Source: Diphasiastrum complanatum
Taxonomy: Eukaryota > Streptophyta > Lycopodiopsida > Lycopodiales > Lycopodiaceae
Length of the DNA stretch: 64,000 nt
Direction: 5' to 3'
Assembly (NCBI GenBank): GCA_029204225.1
Contig: CM055111.1
Span: 18,122,668-18,186,667, forward strand
Below are positions 1 to 11,161 of the stretch, piece after piece. The position numbers and the translations under genes are program-made. The notes beneath the pieces were generated by a model, which worked only from the letters and a program-made list of their open reading frames with translations, searched no databases and was not told the origin of the DNA. Position 1 is the stretch's first letter. Every line of letters starts with the position of its first letter.

Positions 1-2195
1 ACAAACTGCATGTTATCACATGCGACACTTCCGAAGTGCTTTTGGGCTGAAGCTGTTTCAACAACAACCTATATTAAGAATAGATGTTCTACTAAAGGTC
101 TCTCAAACAAAACACCATTTGAAGTTTGGACAAGTACCAGACCTTCTTTATCAAACTTATGTATTTTTGGATGTACTGCTTTTGTGTAGATACCTCGTGA
201 TCTCAAGAAGAAGCTCAACTTCTAGAGTATCAAATGTGTTTTTATCAGCTACACTACTTCAGATCAAGCCTACAAGTTGTTCGATCCCATCGAGTTGAAG
301 ATATTCACTAGCCGGGATGTCATCTTCATCGATTTCAAGACCTCAAAGAAAAGGGCAGTCCCATGTAGCCGACCTATCAGTTCTCTGACGCATTGAACTT
401 TCTAGCTCCTTAGTCAACTATTCCCATTAAAGGTCCAAGCTCCTCTACTTTTGATGAACAGCAAATCAACGACGAATCAGATTATGATGATGTTGTAGAT
501 CAACACTACAATATGATGGAAATGATCAATTTTCTCTATTGCCGAGAAGATCTTCAACTAGCAGACCACCTAACCAGTATATCGATCAGTTTGCAACTTA
601 CCTTGTTCAGGAACTGACATCTGTCCAAGAGGCACTCAGTTAGTCTGATTCAGATCTCTGGAAAGAAGCTATGGATTAAGAGTATTCATCTCTTATCAAG
701 AACCAGACATGGACAATTGTCGAATTACCTGCTAGCAGAAACATAGTTGATTGCAAATGTATTTTCAAAGTCAAGTACAGTGCAGATGGAAGCATCAATG
801 GGAAAAAGGCATGACTTGTCGCCAAAGGATTTTCTCAGGTATACAACATCGATTACATTGAGACCTTCAGTCCAGTAGTCAAGCATTCTTCTAATCGACT
901 TTTGCTATCATTTGCCGCTGCAGCAGATTTGGAAATACATCAAATGGATGTACAGACAACATATTTTAATAGAGTTATCGAAGAAGACATTTACATGGTG
1001 CAACCCGAAGGTTATATTATCGAGGGTAAACACAATCGTGTGTGTAAACACCATAAGGCACTTTATGGCTTAAAGCAATCTACTCAAGCATGGTTTCAAA
1101 GGATCAATACTTTTCTTATTGATCACGGCTACACACCTAGCTCTTTAGATTCAAATGTTTACTTCAAAGCATTGCAACAGTCTTTTATCATTATCACTTT
1201 ATATGTGGATGATACATTGCTTTTCAGCAACAGTGTTGATCTGATAAAAGTGGCCAAGTCAATGCTATCTTTCGAATTCGACATGACCGATCTGGGCGAA
1301 GCTCATTTTTGCCTTGATATACAAATCCACAGATAGAAAACAAAAGTTGGTCTACATTACACAATAGAGGTACATCCACAACATGTTAGTCAGATATAAT
1401 TTGATGAATTGCAAGTTAGCTCTCTCACCAATGGAACCAGGTCGTAAATTGTCAAAGGACCAGTGTCCCCAACCAATTCATGAGAAGCAGCAGATGCGTG
1501 AGTATCCTTACCATTCTATTATAGGATCTCTTATGTACGCCATGATCTGTAACTAGGCCAGCATAGCTTTTGCAGTTAGCTCTCTCAGTCAGTTTATGAC
1601 TAATTTCCGGTGTAACACATTGGAAGGCTCTTATCTGACTCACGAGATATGTTTGAGCTACTATGGACTTTTTTCATATTTATGGAGCAGTCGACAATGA
1701 CAAACTCAATTTACTCAGTGTTACACAAATGCGAGTTGGGCAGGAGATGTAGACACTCATAAATCCACTTCCAAATTTACATGCTTCCTCAACAATGGTC
1801 CAGTATCTTGGAACAGTCGCAAGCAATCTTCAATAGGCTCTATCTTCCACTGAATCAGAGTAGTATCGCAGCCTCTCATGCTACAAAGGAAGCAATTTGG
1901 TTGAGGAACTTACTCTCAGATATCGGTCTAAATCAATATGCTTTGATGACATTATTTTGTAGTAATCAAAGTGCCATTGCTTTATCAGCCAACTCTAGAT
2001 TTCATTCCAGGATTAAGCACATTGAACTGAAGTATCATTTCGTCAGAAGCAAAGTTCTCAAAAAAGAGATCAAATTGCAATACTGTAGAACGCAAGATAT
2101 GACAACATATATTTTTATGAAAGCATTAAGTTTGGAAGCACACAAAAGATTCTATGTAGAACTAAGTTTGAAGGTGAAGGTATTCAAGGATTCAG
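1..2195 (+). pseudogene. Decayed Ty1/copia pol fragment: integrase tail, RT, RNase H
   Basis: The 3' half of a copia polyprotein, starting before the window. Bases 1-350 translate to an integrase C-terminal and linker region (FWAEAV-like and TPFEVW-like motifs) with stops. The RT palm is open at 902-1336 and shows the LDVKTAFLNG-like block in damaged form (MDVQTTYFN), the LYGLKQ motif and YVDD followed by TLLF. RNase H remains at about 1781-2195, with the KHIELKYHFVR block near 2017-2046 and the integrity-breaking stops between 1337 and 1780. Stops and frame changes rule out function. The element would have been an RNA-templated, integrase-dependent transposon. It is probably related to the gag piece beginning at 3601, since only one LTR-sized gap separates them. 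Confidence 0.85.
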
Positions 2196-2205
2196 ATTAA
2201 GGGCT

Positions 2206-3532
2206 TGATGAGCTTCCTGTGATCTTGCTATTTGGAATATGTTGTTCTTTGACAGATTCCTGATGTGCCTAGATAGAGTCGAACTCTTAATTGAAGCTAC
2301 TGATTCTTATAAGATCTATCCTCTTCCAAACTATAGACAAACACTGTTGATCTACTACTAATTTAATTATAAGGAGCCTTTGTGGAAAAACAAATAATAG
2401 TTATCTTGTAAGAACAGTGAGAAAGCATAACACATTCAAAGATTATGCATAATAGACAAGAGGCAAGAAAACATTTGTTTGATTACATGGATCCATTGAG
2501 CGTATTTTGGCATATTGCACAACACATTACTGCAGAGAAACTTTGTGTCTTACGAACAAAAACAAAAACAATAACACTTACTAGCGAATACTTACTTCTG
2601 TCTCTCTATCTGTGTCCTTATTAGATTTGATCACTCAGCTGGTCTCACCTATCAATGAAGGATTTTTCATCCCCACATTTATCATCCAATCGCTCAACCT
2701 ATCTAACCACCCTTCTCCCTGTTCATCCCTCTATATATAGAATAGACGGGAATGGTTTTAATTTCAATCAATGACTACAAGAACTGCTTAAGCCACTACA
2801 ACGGCTTCTAGTTTGCTGTCTCATTCATCCGTGGAGTTCGCCGGTCCTGTTGGTACTTCATTGATCGTGTATCAATGAAGACGCGCCAATTTCGTAGTTG
2901 CCTTTGTAGCCAAAGACAAAGCTATTATGTTGAGTTTTGATCTTCGCATGTGGACCGCAAGTTTTGAGTTGCGGTTTTCTTCAGTTGCCTTCGTTCGTTG
3001 TCCAAAGGTTGGAGTTTGCAGTTTGTTGCGGTTTGCGGTTTGTTGGCCTTTGTCATCTTCGTTGTTTATATGTGTCCGGCGGTGTTGACGATGGCGGTGA
3101 CTTCTTGTGATTTGAATGCACTTTATTGTTGTTTGATAAGGTTTGTTCACTCACTTGGATCAGAACCCGGACGTCTACAACTCCTCAGTTTTTGATTAGA
3201 TGATGGTTGTCTTTGTTGTCTGAGGAACTTTGCACTGTCGTACTGCTCTTTCAAACTATTTTTTGACTAACTTCTCATTGAAATTTGATCTATAGTAATA
3301 CCTCAAACTATTTCTAATCTCTTCAGTGGACTGTACGCGTTATGTTTTTGTGAGTATAAATTAATTTTTAAGATCATGTTGGATAATAGAACGATTAAGC
3401 TGTGACTAACCTAGCATAAATAATCTACTAGACTATTTTTGCATCTAGCAGCTGATTGTAGAGGGAGAGCTATTCCGCAAATATTCTTGCTCTCTTCTTC
3501 GCTCTTGTTCTCCATTTTCCCATGCCCCATCA
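2206..3532 (+). repeat. Candidate single LTR between two copia fragments
   Basis: This non-coding interval lies exactly between the end of RNase H of the upstream fragment and a primer binding site at 3536. It begins with TG and ends with CA (CCCCATCA). A TATA-rich stretch (CTATATATAGAATAG) is near 2731-2746. About 1.3 kb is long but plausible for a copia LTR. No second copy occurs in the window, so the boundaries rest on position and on the TG/CA ends alone. GTTTGCGGTTTG-type short repeats lie at 3010-3045. Confidence 0.4.
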
Positions 3533-3535
3533 GAT

Positions 3536-3547
3536 TGGTATCAGAGC
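3536..3547 (+). promoter_or_regulatory. Primer binding site, initiator Met-tRNA type
   Basis: TGGTATCAGAGC is the standard copia primer binding site, complementary to the 3' end of plant initiator tRNA-Met. It lies three bases after the candidate LTR end and 54 bases before the gag reading frame. Confidence 0.85.
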
Positions 3548-3600
3548 ATAGCTCAAATAAATTGAGAGATTAAGTTTGTTCTATTTGTATTACTGTTAAT

Positions 3601-4700
3601 TTGTCTCACATTAGTAGCTCTTCATCTTCATCATCCAACAAAGGTAGAATCATTGACAAGTTCAATGGATTTAACTTCTACATCTGGAAGTTAAAACTTC
3701 GGATGATGTTGATAGATAGATATCTTTGGAATCTAGTAGAAGGTTCTGACCTAAAACCAGAAGATGGTGATCAAGCAAAGACATGAAAGATCAAAGATGA
3801 TATATTAGATTTGTTATCAAATCTCTATGAGACTCATGATGTAACCACTAGATTACATCTTAGAAGGAAGTTTTTTACTCTTAGCATGTCTGATTCTACT
3901 GCCATCACTTCTCACATCAATAACTTCAAATCTGTATTGGATTAGGTATCAGCTGTAGGATGTGCCATTCAAGATGATGATGTCGTTATCACCTTGCTTT
4001 CTTCTCTTCCAAAGTCATATGAATACTTTGTGGTGATGATCTCCACCCAACCCGACCTCACTCTTCAAAAGATGATCGGTCATCTTCTTCAAGAAGAAAT
4101 GCGGAGAAAGACCAGTGACCTATCCATCAAAGACAAATCCATGGCCCTGTACACCAAGAAGAAAGACTATTCCAAGTCCAAGAATCAAGTGCAGCAGCAA
4201 CAACAGTAGAACCCTCACACTCAAGGTCGAGAACAATGGATCACGCAAGAAGCTCTTCTATAGATATTGCAAGAGAGCCAATCACAACATCAAGGAGTGT
4301 CGCATCTGCATCTACAACGAGGCAAATAAGCAACAACAGCAGTAGTCAAACTCCTCCAATGCGACAAAATTTAAGGAACAAGATACACACCTATTAATGG
4401 CTTACAACAGTGGCAACAAAGACCACGATAGCTGGTACTTGGACAGTGATGCTACCCAACACATGACCTGTCGCAAGGGATGGTTTATCGAGTATGCAGC
4501 TTACAACAGAGATCAATTCATCTACCTCGGAGATTCAAGCACCATATGCATGGAAAGCAAAGGGATAGTCAAAATCACTTTCAACAATGATATTTCTATT
4601 TATGTCACCAACGTTCTTCACATACCTCAGTTGTCAGTTTCTAAGATGAGTAATGTGGGCTACACTATTGCTTTCCCATCTGAACAATATATAATCTTCG
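3601..4700 (+). pseudogene. Decayed copia gag-protease fragment
   Basis: Gag opens with a serine run and a block of the type F-N-G-F-N-F-Y-I-W-K-L (UBN2-type gag N-terminus). A TGA at about 3784 and a TAG at about 3943 break the frame. Gag resumes at 3994-4209 (SLPKSYEYF motif). The zinc knuckle region (about 4255-4305) lies in another frame and has lost its first cysteine (FYRYC...NHNIKEC). The protease region at 4397-4700 has WYLDSDATQHMT where D-S-G-A is expected, so the catalytic loop glycine is replaced by aspartate. The sequence stops abruptly at 4702, where an unrelated LTR end begins. Integrase and RT are absent. Confidence 0.85.
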
Positions 4701-4701
4701 A

Positions 4702-4812
4702 TGGTGAAGAAACAAAATGTTTCTGTTACCAAAGCTCTACTAGCTCTTGACTCCAATTTGACGAAAGATATGAAAACGAAATGTTTGCGAACAACACGAA
4801 CAATAGGAGAAG
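4702..4812 (+). repeat. 5' end of an LTR, TGAAGAAAC family
   Basis: About 110 bp beginning TGAAGAAACAAAATGTTTC match the start of the LTR at 48130 (+) and of the LTR on the minus strand ending at about 14462. It cuts the protease fragment on its left and runs into an antisense RNase H fragment on its right. It is therefore only the first ~110 bp of a ~0.9 kb LTR. Confidence 0.7.
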
Positions 4813-4814
4813 GT

Positions 4815-5949
4815 CAAATTTTGCTAGACCAGGAAAAGCAACTGCCACAAAACTGGAATACATACCCTGTGGTGGATCTACGATCATCATAGTCATCTCC
4901 CCAATCCGCATTCATATGGTCACATAACTCAGGTAAACCCCTCATGCTTCGTGTAAGCCAAGCCATAATCTAAAGTGCCTTTGACATAACGCAAAATGCG
5001 CTTAGCTGCCTTCCAATGAATTTTCCGTAGGTGCTATCATAAATTGACTTGCAATACCAACAACATATCATATATCTGGTCTAGTCGTGGTAAGGTAAAT
5101 CAAGCACCCTGCGAACCACCTATACAGCGTAGCATCAAATGGCTGTGACTCGTCAAGATGAGAAAGCTTTTTACCTGGTTCAATAGGAGTGTTCACTGAC
5201 TTGCAATCCTTCAACCTGAACCTATGTAACAACTCTCTAACATAGTTCACCTGTGCTAAACCCAGTTCATGTCCTTTTTGCCACACCTCCACTCCAAGGC
5301 AATAATGCATTAGGCTGAGATCTGTCATCTCGTTATTTCATGAGGTCTTTCTTGATCATGTCTATCATCTCTTGATTATTTTCCGTGATAATCAAGTCAT
5401 CAACATAAAGAGCAATCAAAGCAACCATATCATCAAAGGATAAGACATAAAGATTTGGATCAGAATGTGTTCTCACCATCCCCTTAGCATGAAAGTAGGC
5501 ATCAATCCCACTATACCATGCACGTGGTGCCTGTTTAAGACCATAAAGCGCTTTCTTCAAGCGACATACTTTATTCTCCTGTCGTTTCACTACATAGCCT
5601 TCAAGTTGATCCATGAACACCTCTTCTTCTAACTCACCATTTAGAAAAGCAGATTTCACATCCATCTGATGCAAAGGCCAACCAAAATGTGAAGCTAAAG
5701 CAACAAGTGGACACAGAGTATTCCACTTACATATTGGCACAAAGGTCTCCTCATAGTCAATCCCTTTACTTTGTGCATACCCTTTGATCACCAATCTTGC
5801 TTTGTGCTTTGCTATACTTCCATCTGCATGGTATTTAGTCCTGTATACCCATTTACAACCAATGGGTTTCTTGCCAACTGGTGGTTCCATTAAGTCCCAT
5901 GTGTTATGCTTAGCAATTGACTCCATCTCCTCTCCCATGTCCTTGACCC
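4815..5949 (-). pseudogene. Copia RT-RNase H fragment, copy A of a repeated composite
   Basis: On the minus strand, RT is open from 5949 back to 5333 with motifs IGCKWVYRTKY, ARLVIKGYAQ, MDVKSAFLNGELEEEVF, LYGLKQAPRAWY and YVDDLIIT. RNase H follows to about 4820 after a frameshift near 5330. The sequence is roughly 94% like 36010-37135 by eye over the first 240 bases compared. The coding strand upstream is cut at 5949, where El-1 inserted. After El-1 the composite resumes at 11815 with a different polyprotein segment, so the join existed before El-1 arrived. Non-functional. Confidence 0.88.
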
Positions 5950-6602
5950 TGTGAAAAATTGTCAACTAGTAGTATTTTCCTAACTTGAGATTTTGTAGGC
6001 CTATGGCCAAATAAAAGTTAGAGATAGGTTCATACATGTATGTAGAGGCCCAAAGTATGTGTACACTACTTTTGAGGTCACATTAATTAGAGGAGGTCGA
6101 GTGTGGAGCTCTTCTATTGGCTCATAATTTGGTGCATTCCTATTTGACCAAATTTCTAGGTATATGGGTGAATCCTATTGGACCCCAATTTTAGCCTATC
6201 ATAAGACAAGTGGCCAAGAGGCACTATGGCTGCTATAAATAGCCATCTCCACGAGTATGTACACATCTCATTTTCATTCTATTGAATGAATGTTATGCTC
6301 TTTGAAGATCCATCTTCTTCTCTCTCACTTTTTTGTTCATATCTTGCATTCTAGCCACTAGAATTGTGATTTCTTTGTTGCTATGGCTTCACACGTGTGA
6401 AATGCAGGTTGTAGGCTCTGAAGTACGGACAGGGACAGCAAGTTTCTGTTTGTGAAAGCTTATGATCAGATTTTGATGTTTAGTTGATGTTTAGTATGCT
6501 TAACATCACAATTTCTATCATTTTTTTCAATCTAGATGTGCATAACTTCCATGGCCAAGATCTTTATGAAACTTTAGCATCTTTGGATCTGAGTTTTTCA
6601 CA
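5950..6602 (+). repeat. El-1 5' LTR
   Basis: Begins TGTGAAAAATTGTCAACTAG and ends TTTTTCACA, with 4-bp inverted termini TGTG/CACA. TATAAATA at 6234-6241 is a likely core promoter. A perfect palindrome TTCACACGTGTGAA lies at 6388-6401, about 155 bp downstream. The ACGT core is G-box-like. Similar palindromes occur in the other copia LTRs of this window. Confidence 0.95.
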
Positions 6603-6614
6603 TGGTATCAGAGC
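6603..6614 (+). promoter_or_regulatory. El-1 primer binding site
   Basis: TGGTATCAGAGC directly abuts the 5' LTR; complementary to initiator tRNA-Met. Confidence 0.95.
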
Positions 6615-7211
6615 ATTAGGCGGCCAAATGTGCAGGTTTTGCCAGATTTAGAAGAGATTTGTGGGCGAGTTTGCTTTTGTAGCATTCCAATCAAGTTTCT
6701 AGCTAAAAATCTTGTTGATTTATGTGTAGAAATTGGATCTTTGTGATCAAAACATCATTTGTATGCATTTCAATTGAAGTAGGGCGAATTCCCTCTGTAC
6801 TTATCAGAATAAGGAGACAAAAATTGTTTTGGAAAGAGGGAGATGCAAGATCCAACAAGATCCTATTAGTTTTCCATTCTAGCATATAGTTTTTTGATTC
6901 AATTTCTTGCTTCTTCATGTCAAAAACTTCAAAATTGATGTAACCCTCTGATTTTCAGTTTGCTGAATGATTCAAGAGTGTATTTCAATCTTAGGAGTGA
7001 GGGAAAAGCAAGTATATTGAGGTTTGGTCTTGGTTTGATCAAGAAATCATAAAACTAGTGGCTAAAATTAAGGAAAAAGTGAGGAAAAGAGAGAAAAAGT
7101 AAGGTTTTAGGTTCCAAATCTTTGTGATTTCTTCTTGTGTTTCATTTGTTGATTCAAGAGAGTGCTTAGTGCATTGGAACAGGTCAAAGATCAGAGATCA
7201 ATCATTGCAAC
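6615..7211 (+). other. El-1 untranslated leader
   Basis: About 600 bases between the PBS and the gag start codon. It has no long sense frame. It ends in a purine-rich stretch, and the first in-frame ATG of gag is at 7212. It presumably holds packaging and dimerisation signals, but none can be pointed to by eye. Confidence 0.7.
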
Positions 7212-8897
7212 ATGGCTACAAATGGAGGCTACATGTTGGAAAGCAATGATAGGCTTACCTCCCTCAACTATTCTACTTGGAAAGTAAGGATGGAGTCTTT
7301 GCTTGAGATGAATGAGTTGATGGATATTGTTGTAGGTGTGGAGGAGAGACCTTTGGCACCTCAAGAACAATTGAGGTATGACAAGAGGGCAAAGAAAGCC
7401 CTTCACATGATCAAGATGAATGTGACAAATGAGCTTATCAAAGAGGTTGGTAAGTGCACATCATCTAGTGAAGCTTGGGAAGCCTTGAAGAAGGTTTATG
7501 AATCCAAGTCTACTTCTAGAGTGTTGACTTTAAGAAGGCAAATCTTTTCTTGTATGCAAAAGAAGAGTGAGAATGGACATGCTTTTGTTTTGAGAGTTAA
7601 AGCATTGAATGATGAGTTAGCATGCATTAATGATGGCATAAATAATGAGGAGCTTGTTCAAGTGATTCTCAATGGCTTGTTGGATGATCATGCTAATCTT
7701 GTTCAAAGTTATGCTATCCAAAAATGTTTACCAAGTGTTGGAGACTTGCAAGAGGTCTTGTTGGCTGAAGAATTCAGGTTGCAAGCAAGAGTGGGAGCAT
7801 CTTCTACATCTCAAGGAGGAGAAGAGGAGGCAATGTTCTCTAAAGGCAAGTTCAAGGGCAAAGGTAAAAGCAATTGGTCTAAAGGGCAAGACCAAGGTGA
7901 GCACTCTACTTTTGGCAAAAAGAAGGATAGATCTAAGCTAAAATGTTTCTATTGTGGAGTCAAAGGGCATTTTGCTAGTGATTGTTTTAAGAAAAAGAGG
8001 GATCAAGGGGAAAAGCAAACCAATCTAACTATTGATGAGGGTGGGGATGAGCTTCTTTCAAATGATGCTTTTGTTATGTCATCTTGCTTGTTGGCTAATC
8101 ATGGAGACATTGATCCTTGGTGGATTGATAGTGGAGCCACTTCTCATATGACATATCATAAAGAGTATTTTTCATCTTTAATGGCATTTGATGGTGATAG
8201 GAAGGTAATCTATACCGCAAATGATGGTGAGTGTGCAATCAAGGGGATTGGCACAATTCCTATTTCACTTTCTACAAATAGGAATATAGAATTGAAAGAT
8301 GTTTTGCTCATTCCATCCATTACCAAGAACTTACTTAGTGTAAGCCAAATGCTTGACAAAGGATTCAAAGTTGAGTTTGATGATGATGCTTGCTTGATCA
8401 AAAAGGGGTGTAGTATCATTGCAAAAGGGAAAAGGCAAGGGAAATTGTTCAAGCTTGATGCATGTGTTGTTGCTAACCAAGTTGGATGCATGGCAAATGA
8501 ACAAATGTCAATTCAAGAGGTATGGCATAAAAGGATGGGACATCTCAACTACAAGGCCTTGGAGGTAATAGCCAAAAAGGAGGTAGTAAGGGGACTTCCC
8601 AAGTCTCTTACTTGCTTGAATCATGTTTGTGAAGAATGTGCTTTGTCTAAATCACATAGATTGCCATATACTAGATCTATATCTAGATCTAAGATGCCTT
8701 TTTCTCTCTTGCATTCGGATATTCATGGTGTTACTACAATTAGCAATGGAGGTGCTAAGATGTATGTAACTTTCATTGATGATTTTAGTAGATTTTGTTG
8801 GGTTTATCTACTAAAGAGCAAGGATGAGGTGTTTGATGTGTTTGTCAAGTTCAAAGTTGCTATGAGACTCAATTTACAACCAAAATCAAATGCTTGA
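7212..8897 (+). CDS. El-1 Gag-protease-integrase (5' part of polyprotein)
   Basis: Residues 1-200 form a UBN2-type Gag. A CCHC zinc knuckle (CFYCGVKGHFASDC) lies at about residues 245-258 for RNA binding. The aspartic protease active site WWIDSGATSHMT is at about residue 302. The integrase zinc-binding segment (WHKRMGHL...CEECALSK) is at about residues 438-480, followed by the start of the catalytic core (HSDIHG, TFIDDFSRF). The frame ends at 8897 because one base has been lost or gained near 8865-8872. The next block, beginning with R-S-D-N-G-G-E-Y, is in the 8894 frame. The start is the first ATG after the leader and matches the start of the El-2 and El-4 gag. Confidence 0.93.
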   Translation: MATNGGYMLESNDRLTSLNYSTWKVRMESLLEMNELMDIVVGVEERPLAPQEQLRYDKRAKKALHMIKMNVTNELIKEVGKCTSSSEAWEALKKVYESKSTSRVLTLRRQIFSCMQKKSENGHAFVLRVKALNDELACINDGINNEELVQVILNGLLDDHANLVQSYAIQKCLPSVGDLQEVLLAEEFRLQARVGASSTSQGGEEEAMFSKGKFKGKGKSNWSKGQDQGEHSTFGKKKDRSKLKCFYCGVKGHFASDCFKKKRDQGEKQTNLTIDEGGDELLSNDAFVMSSCLLANHGDIDPWWIDSGATSHMTYHKEYFSSLMAFDGDRKVIYTANDGECAIKGIGTIPISLSTNRNIELKDVLLIPSITKNLLSVSQMLDKGFKVEFDDDACLIKKGCSIIAKGKRQGKLFKLDACVVANQVGCMANEQMSIQEVWHKRMGHLNYKALEVIAKKEVVRGLPKSLTCLNHVCEECALSKSHRLPYTRSISRSKMPFSLLHSDIHGVTTISNGGAKMYVTFIDDFSRFCWVYLLKSKDEVFDVFVKFKVAMRLNLQPKSNA

Positions 8898-11161
8898 GGA
8901 GCGACAATGGTGGTGAATACATTTCTAACAAATTCAAAGCCTTTTGCGATGAGCATGGGATCAAGAGGGAGTACACATGTCCAAGAACACCACAACAAAA
9001 TGGAGTGGCCGAGAGGAAGAATAGAACCTTGTGTGAGAGTGCAAAGGCAATGAGATTGAATGCTAATCTTCCTAAACCTTTTTGGAGTGATGCTTTGTTG
9101 TGTGCAAATTTCCTATGCAATAGATGGCCAAGTATTGTATTGGAAGGAAAAACCCCTTTTGAAGCTTTGTTTGGTACGAAGCCTAATGTCAAGTTTCTAA
9201 GAACTTTTGGATGCATTTGCTACTTCAACATTACTCTTGATGATAGAACTAAGGAGGATCCATCTTCAAGAAAGGGCATTTTTGTTGGTTATAGTGAAGT
9301 AAGCAAAGCATATAGGATTTATGTTCCTTCAATCAAGAAAGTGTTCACAAGTAGGGATGTCATTTTTGATGAAAGTAACATTCCAAAAGTTGTTTCAAGT
9401 GATGATGGTGTTGTTGCAACTAATGTGCTTGATGACAATGGAGTTGATGACACATTGGATGTGGATGTTGAAGAAGCCTCTTCAAGTCAAATTCCAAGGA
9501 GAACTCCAAGGCATAAAGTGAAACCCTCAAGGCTCACTTATGATGGCAAAGGTAAGCAAGTGGTGGATGGATCCAACTATGCTTTCCTAACTTCTTTTGA
9601 TGTACCTTCATGTGTAGATGAAGCAAGGCAAGAAGAGGAATGGATCCAAGCAATGGATCTTGAGTTTGAAGCACTTATGAAGAACAACACATGGAGATTG
9701 GTGGAGCTTCCAAAGGGCAAAAGTGCAATTGGATGCAAATGGATCTTCAAGGTAAAGACAAATCAAGATGGATCTATCAACAAGTTCAAGGCAAGGTTGG
9801 TGGCTAAAGGTTATGCTCAAGAGCATGGCATTGACTATGAGGAAACCTTTGCACCCGTGGCAAAGATGGTGAGCATAAGAGTAATCATTTCCCTTGCAAC
9901 TCTTTATGGATGGGATCTTTGGCAATTAGACATTTCTAATGCTTTCTTGAATGGTGATCTTGAAGAGGAAGTCTACATGGAGCAACCCGAGAGCTATGTT
10001 TCTCATAGCAAGCCTAATCATGTGTGTTTTCTACAAAAAAGTTTGTATGGTCTTAAGCAAGCACCAAGGAGTTGGTATGCTAGGCTTAACTCTTTTCTAC
10101 TTTCTCAAAACTTCACTATGAGTGAGTATGATCATTCACTTTACTTTAGAATTAGTGCTAATGATGTTACAATCCTTCTAATTTATGTGGATGACATTAT
10201 TTTAAGTGGAGGGAACAAGGAAGATATAGAAGATATCAAGAAAGCACTAAAAAAGGAATTTGAAGTGCATGATCTTGGTCTTTTGAGCTATATCTTAGGA
10301 ATAGAAGTAATTAGAACTTCTCAAATCACTTTTATTTCACAAGAGAAGTATGCTATTTCTATTCTCAATAGATTTCATATGGTAGATGCAAATCCTATTG
10401 ATACACCTATGGAATCACATGTAAAGCTAACTATAAGAGGTAATGAAAGATCCTTCGAGGACATTACTCTCTATAGGAAGCTAATAGGTTCTCTTATATA
10501 TCTAACCATCACAAGACCTGATTTATCTTATTGTGTTGGTAGATTAAGCCAATTCATGCAAGATCCTAGCATAGAACATTGGAAACTAGGAAAAAGGATC
10601 TTGAGATACATCTCGGGAACAAAAGATTTTGGCATTGTTTATAGAGGCTCATCACCTAACTTATTTGGTTTTTCAGATTCAGATTTTGCAGGAGACCTTA
10701 TGGATAGAAAATCCATAAATGCACATGCTATTTTCATAGGTGATGGAGCTATCTCATGGATGTCGAAGAAACAAGCAACTATATCACTTTCTTCTAGTGA
10801 GGCCGAGTACAAAGCTTTGACATCATGCACAAAGGAGATGGTGTGGATCAAGAGGATGATTATGGAGCTTCATTTGCTGGATTTTTCAGAGAGTCCAATC
10901 ATCTTTTGTGACAACCTTTCAGCCCAAAGTCTAGCAAGCAATCCGGTTTTCCATGCAAGGAGCAAACATATCGAGGTGGCTTACCATTTTGTGAGAGAAC
11001 AAGTGTTGGCAAAAGAGATCAAGCTTGAACATGTCCCATCAAAGGAATGTGTGGCTGATATCTTTACCAAAGCATTGGGAAAGGACTTATTTTTCAAGCA
11101 TAGAACAAGTCTTGGTGTACTTTCTAAATCTATGCTAAAACTAGTTGAAGAGGGAGTGTGA
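8894..11161 (+). CDS. El-1 integrase C-terminal part, RT and RNase H
   Basis: The frame opens with the second integrase acidic block (SDNGGEY), then PQQNGVAERKNRT with the core glutamate. An integrase C-terminal domain follows (FGCICY, DDRTKEDPSSRKGIFVGY). RT starts near residue 265 (IGCKWIFKVK, ARLVAKGYAQ, LDISNAFLNGDLEEEVYMEQP, LYGLKQAPRSWY), with YVDDIIL at about residue 431. RNase H has the DSDFAGD, SLSSSEAEYKAL and ARSKHIEVAYHFVRE blocks. The stop TGA overlaps the 3' LTR: the last codons GGA GTG TGA cover the polypurine tract end and the first five LTR bases. The only clear lesion is the frameshift at the junction with the upstream frame. Confidence 0.94.
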   Translation: MRSDNGGEYISNKFKAFCDEHGIKREYTCPRTPQQNGVAERKNRTLCESAKAMRLNANLPKPFWSDALLCANFLCNRWPSIVLEGKTPFEALFGTKPNVKFLRTFGCICYFNITLDDRTKEDPSSRKGIFVGYSEVSKAYRIYVPSIKKVFTSRDVIFDESNIPKVVSSDDGVVATNVLDDNGVDDTLDVDVEEASSSQIPRRTPRHKVKPSRLTYDGKGKQVVDGSNYAFLTSFDVPSCVDEARQEEEWIQAMDLEFEALMKNNTWRLVELPKGKSAIGCKWIFKVKTNQDGSINKFKARLVAKGYAQEHGIDYEETFAPVAKMVSIRVIISLATLYGWDLWQLDISNAFLNGDLEEEVYMEQPESYVSHSKPNHVCFLQKSLYGLKQAPRSWYARLNSFLLSQNFTMSEYDHSLYFRISANDVTILLIYVDDIILSGGNKEDIEDIKKALKKEFEVHDLGLLSYILGIEVIRTSQITFISQEKYAISILNRFHMVDANPIDTPMESHVKLTIRGNERSFEDITLYRKLIGSLIYLTITRPDLSYCVGRLSQFMQDPSIEHWKLGKRILRYISGTKDFGIVYRGSSPNLFGFSDSDFAGDLMDRKSINAHAIFIGDGAISWMSKKQATISLSSSEAEYKALTSCTKEMVWIKRMIMELHLLDFSESPIIFCDNLSAQSLASNPVFHARSKHIEVAYHFVREQVLAKEIKLEHVPSKECVADIFTKALGKDLFFKHRTSLGVLSKSMLKLVEEGV
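11144..11156 (+). promoter_or_regulatory. El-1 polypurine tract
   Basis: GTTGAAGAGGGAG directly precedes the 3' LTR. It primes plus-strand DNA synthesis in LTR elements. The same tract precedes the El-2 and El-3 3' LTRs. Confidence 0.9.

Noticed and set aside
8210..9216. Long antisense frames inside El-1 (also inside El-3 and El-4)
   Set aside because: They lie opposite conserved gag-pol coding and have no motif; they are shadows of codon usage.
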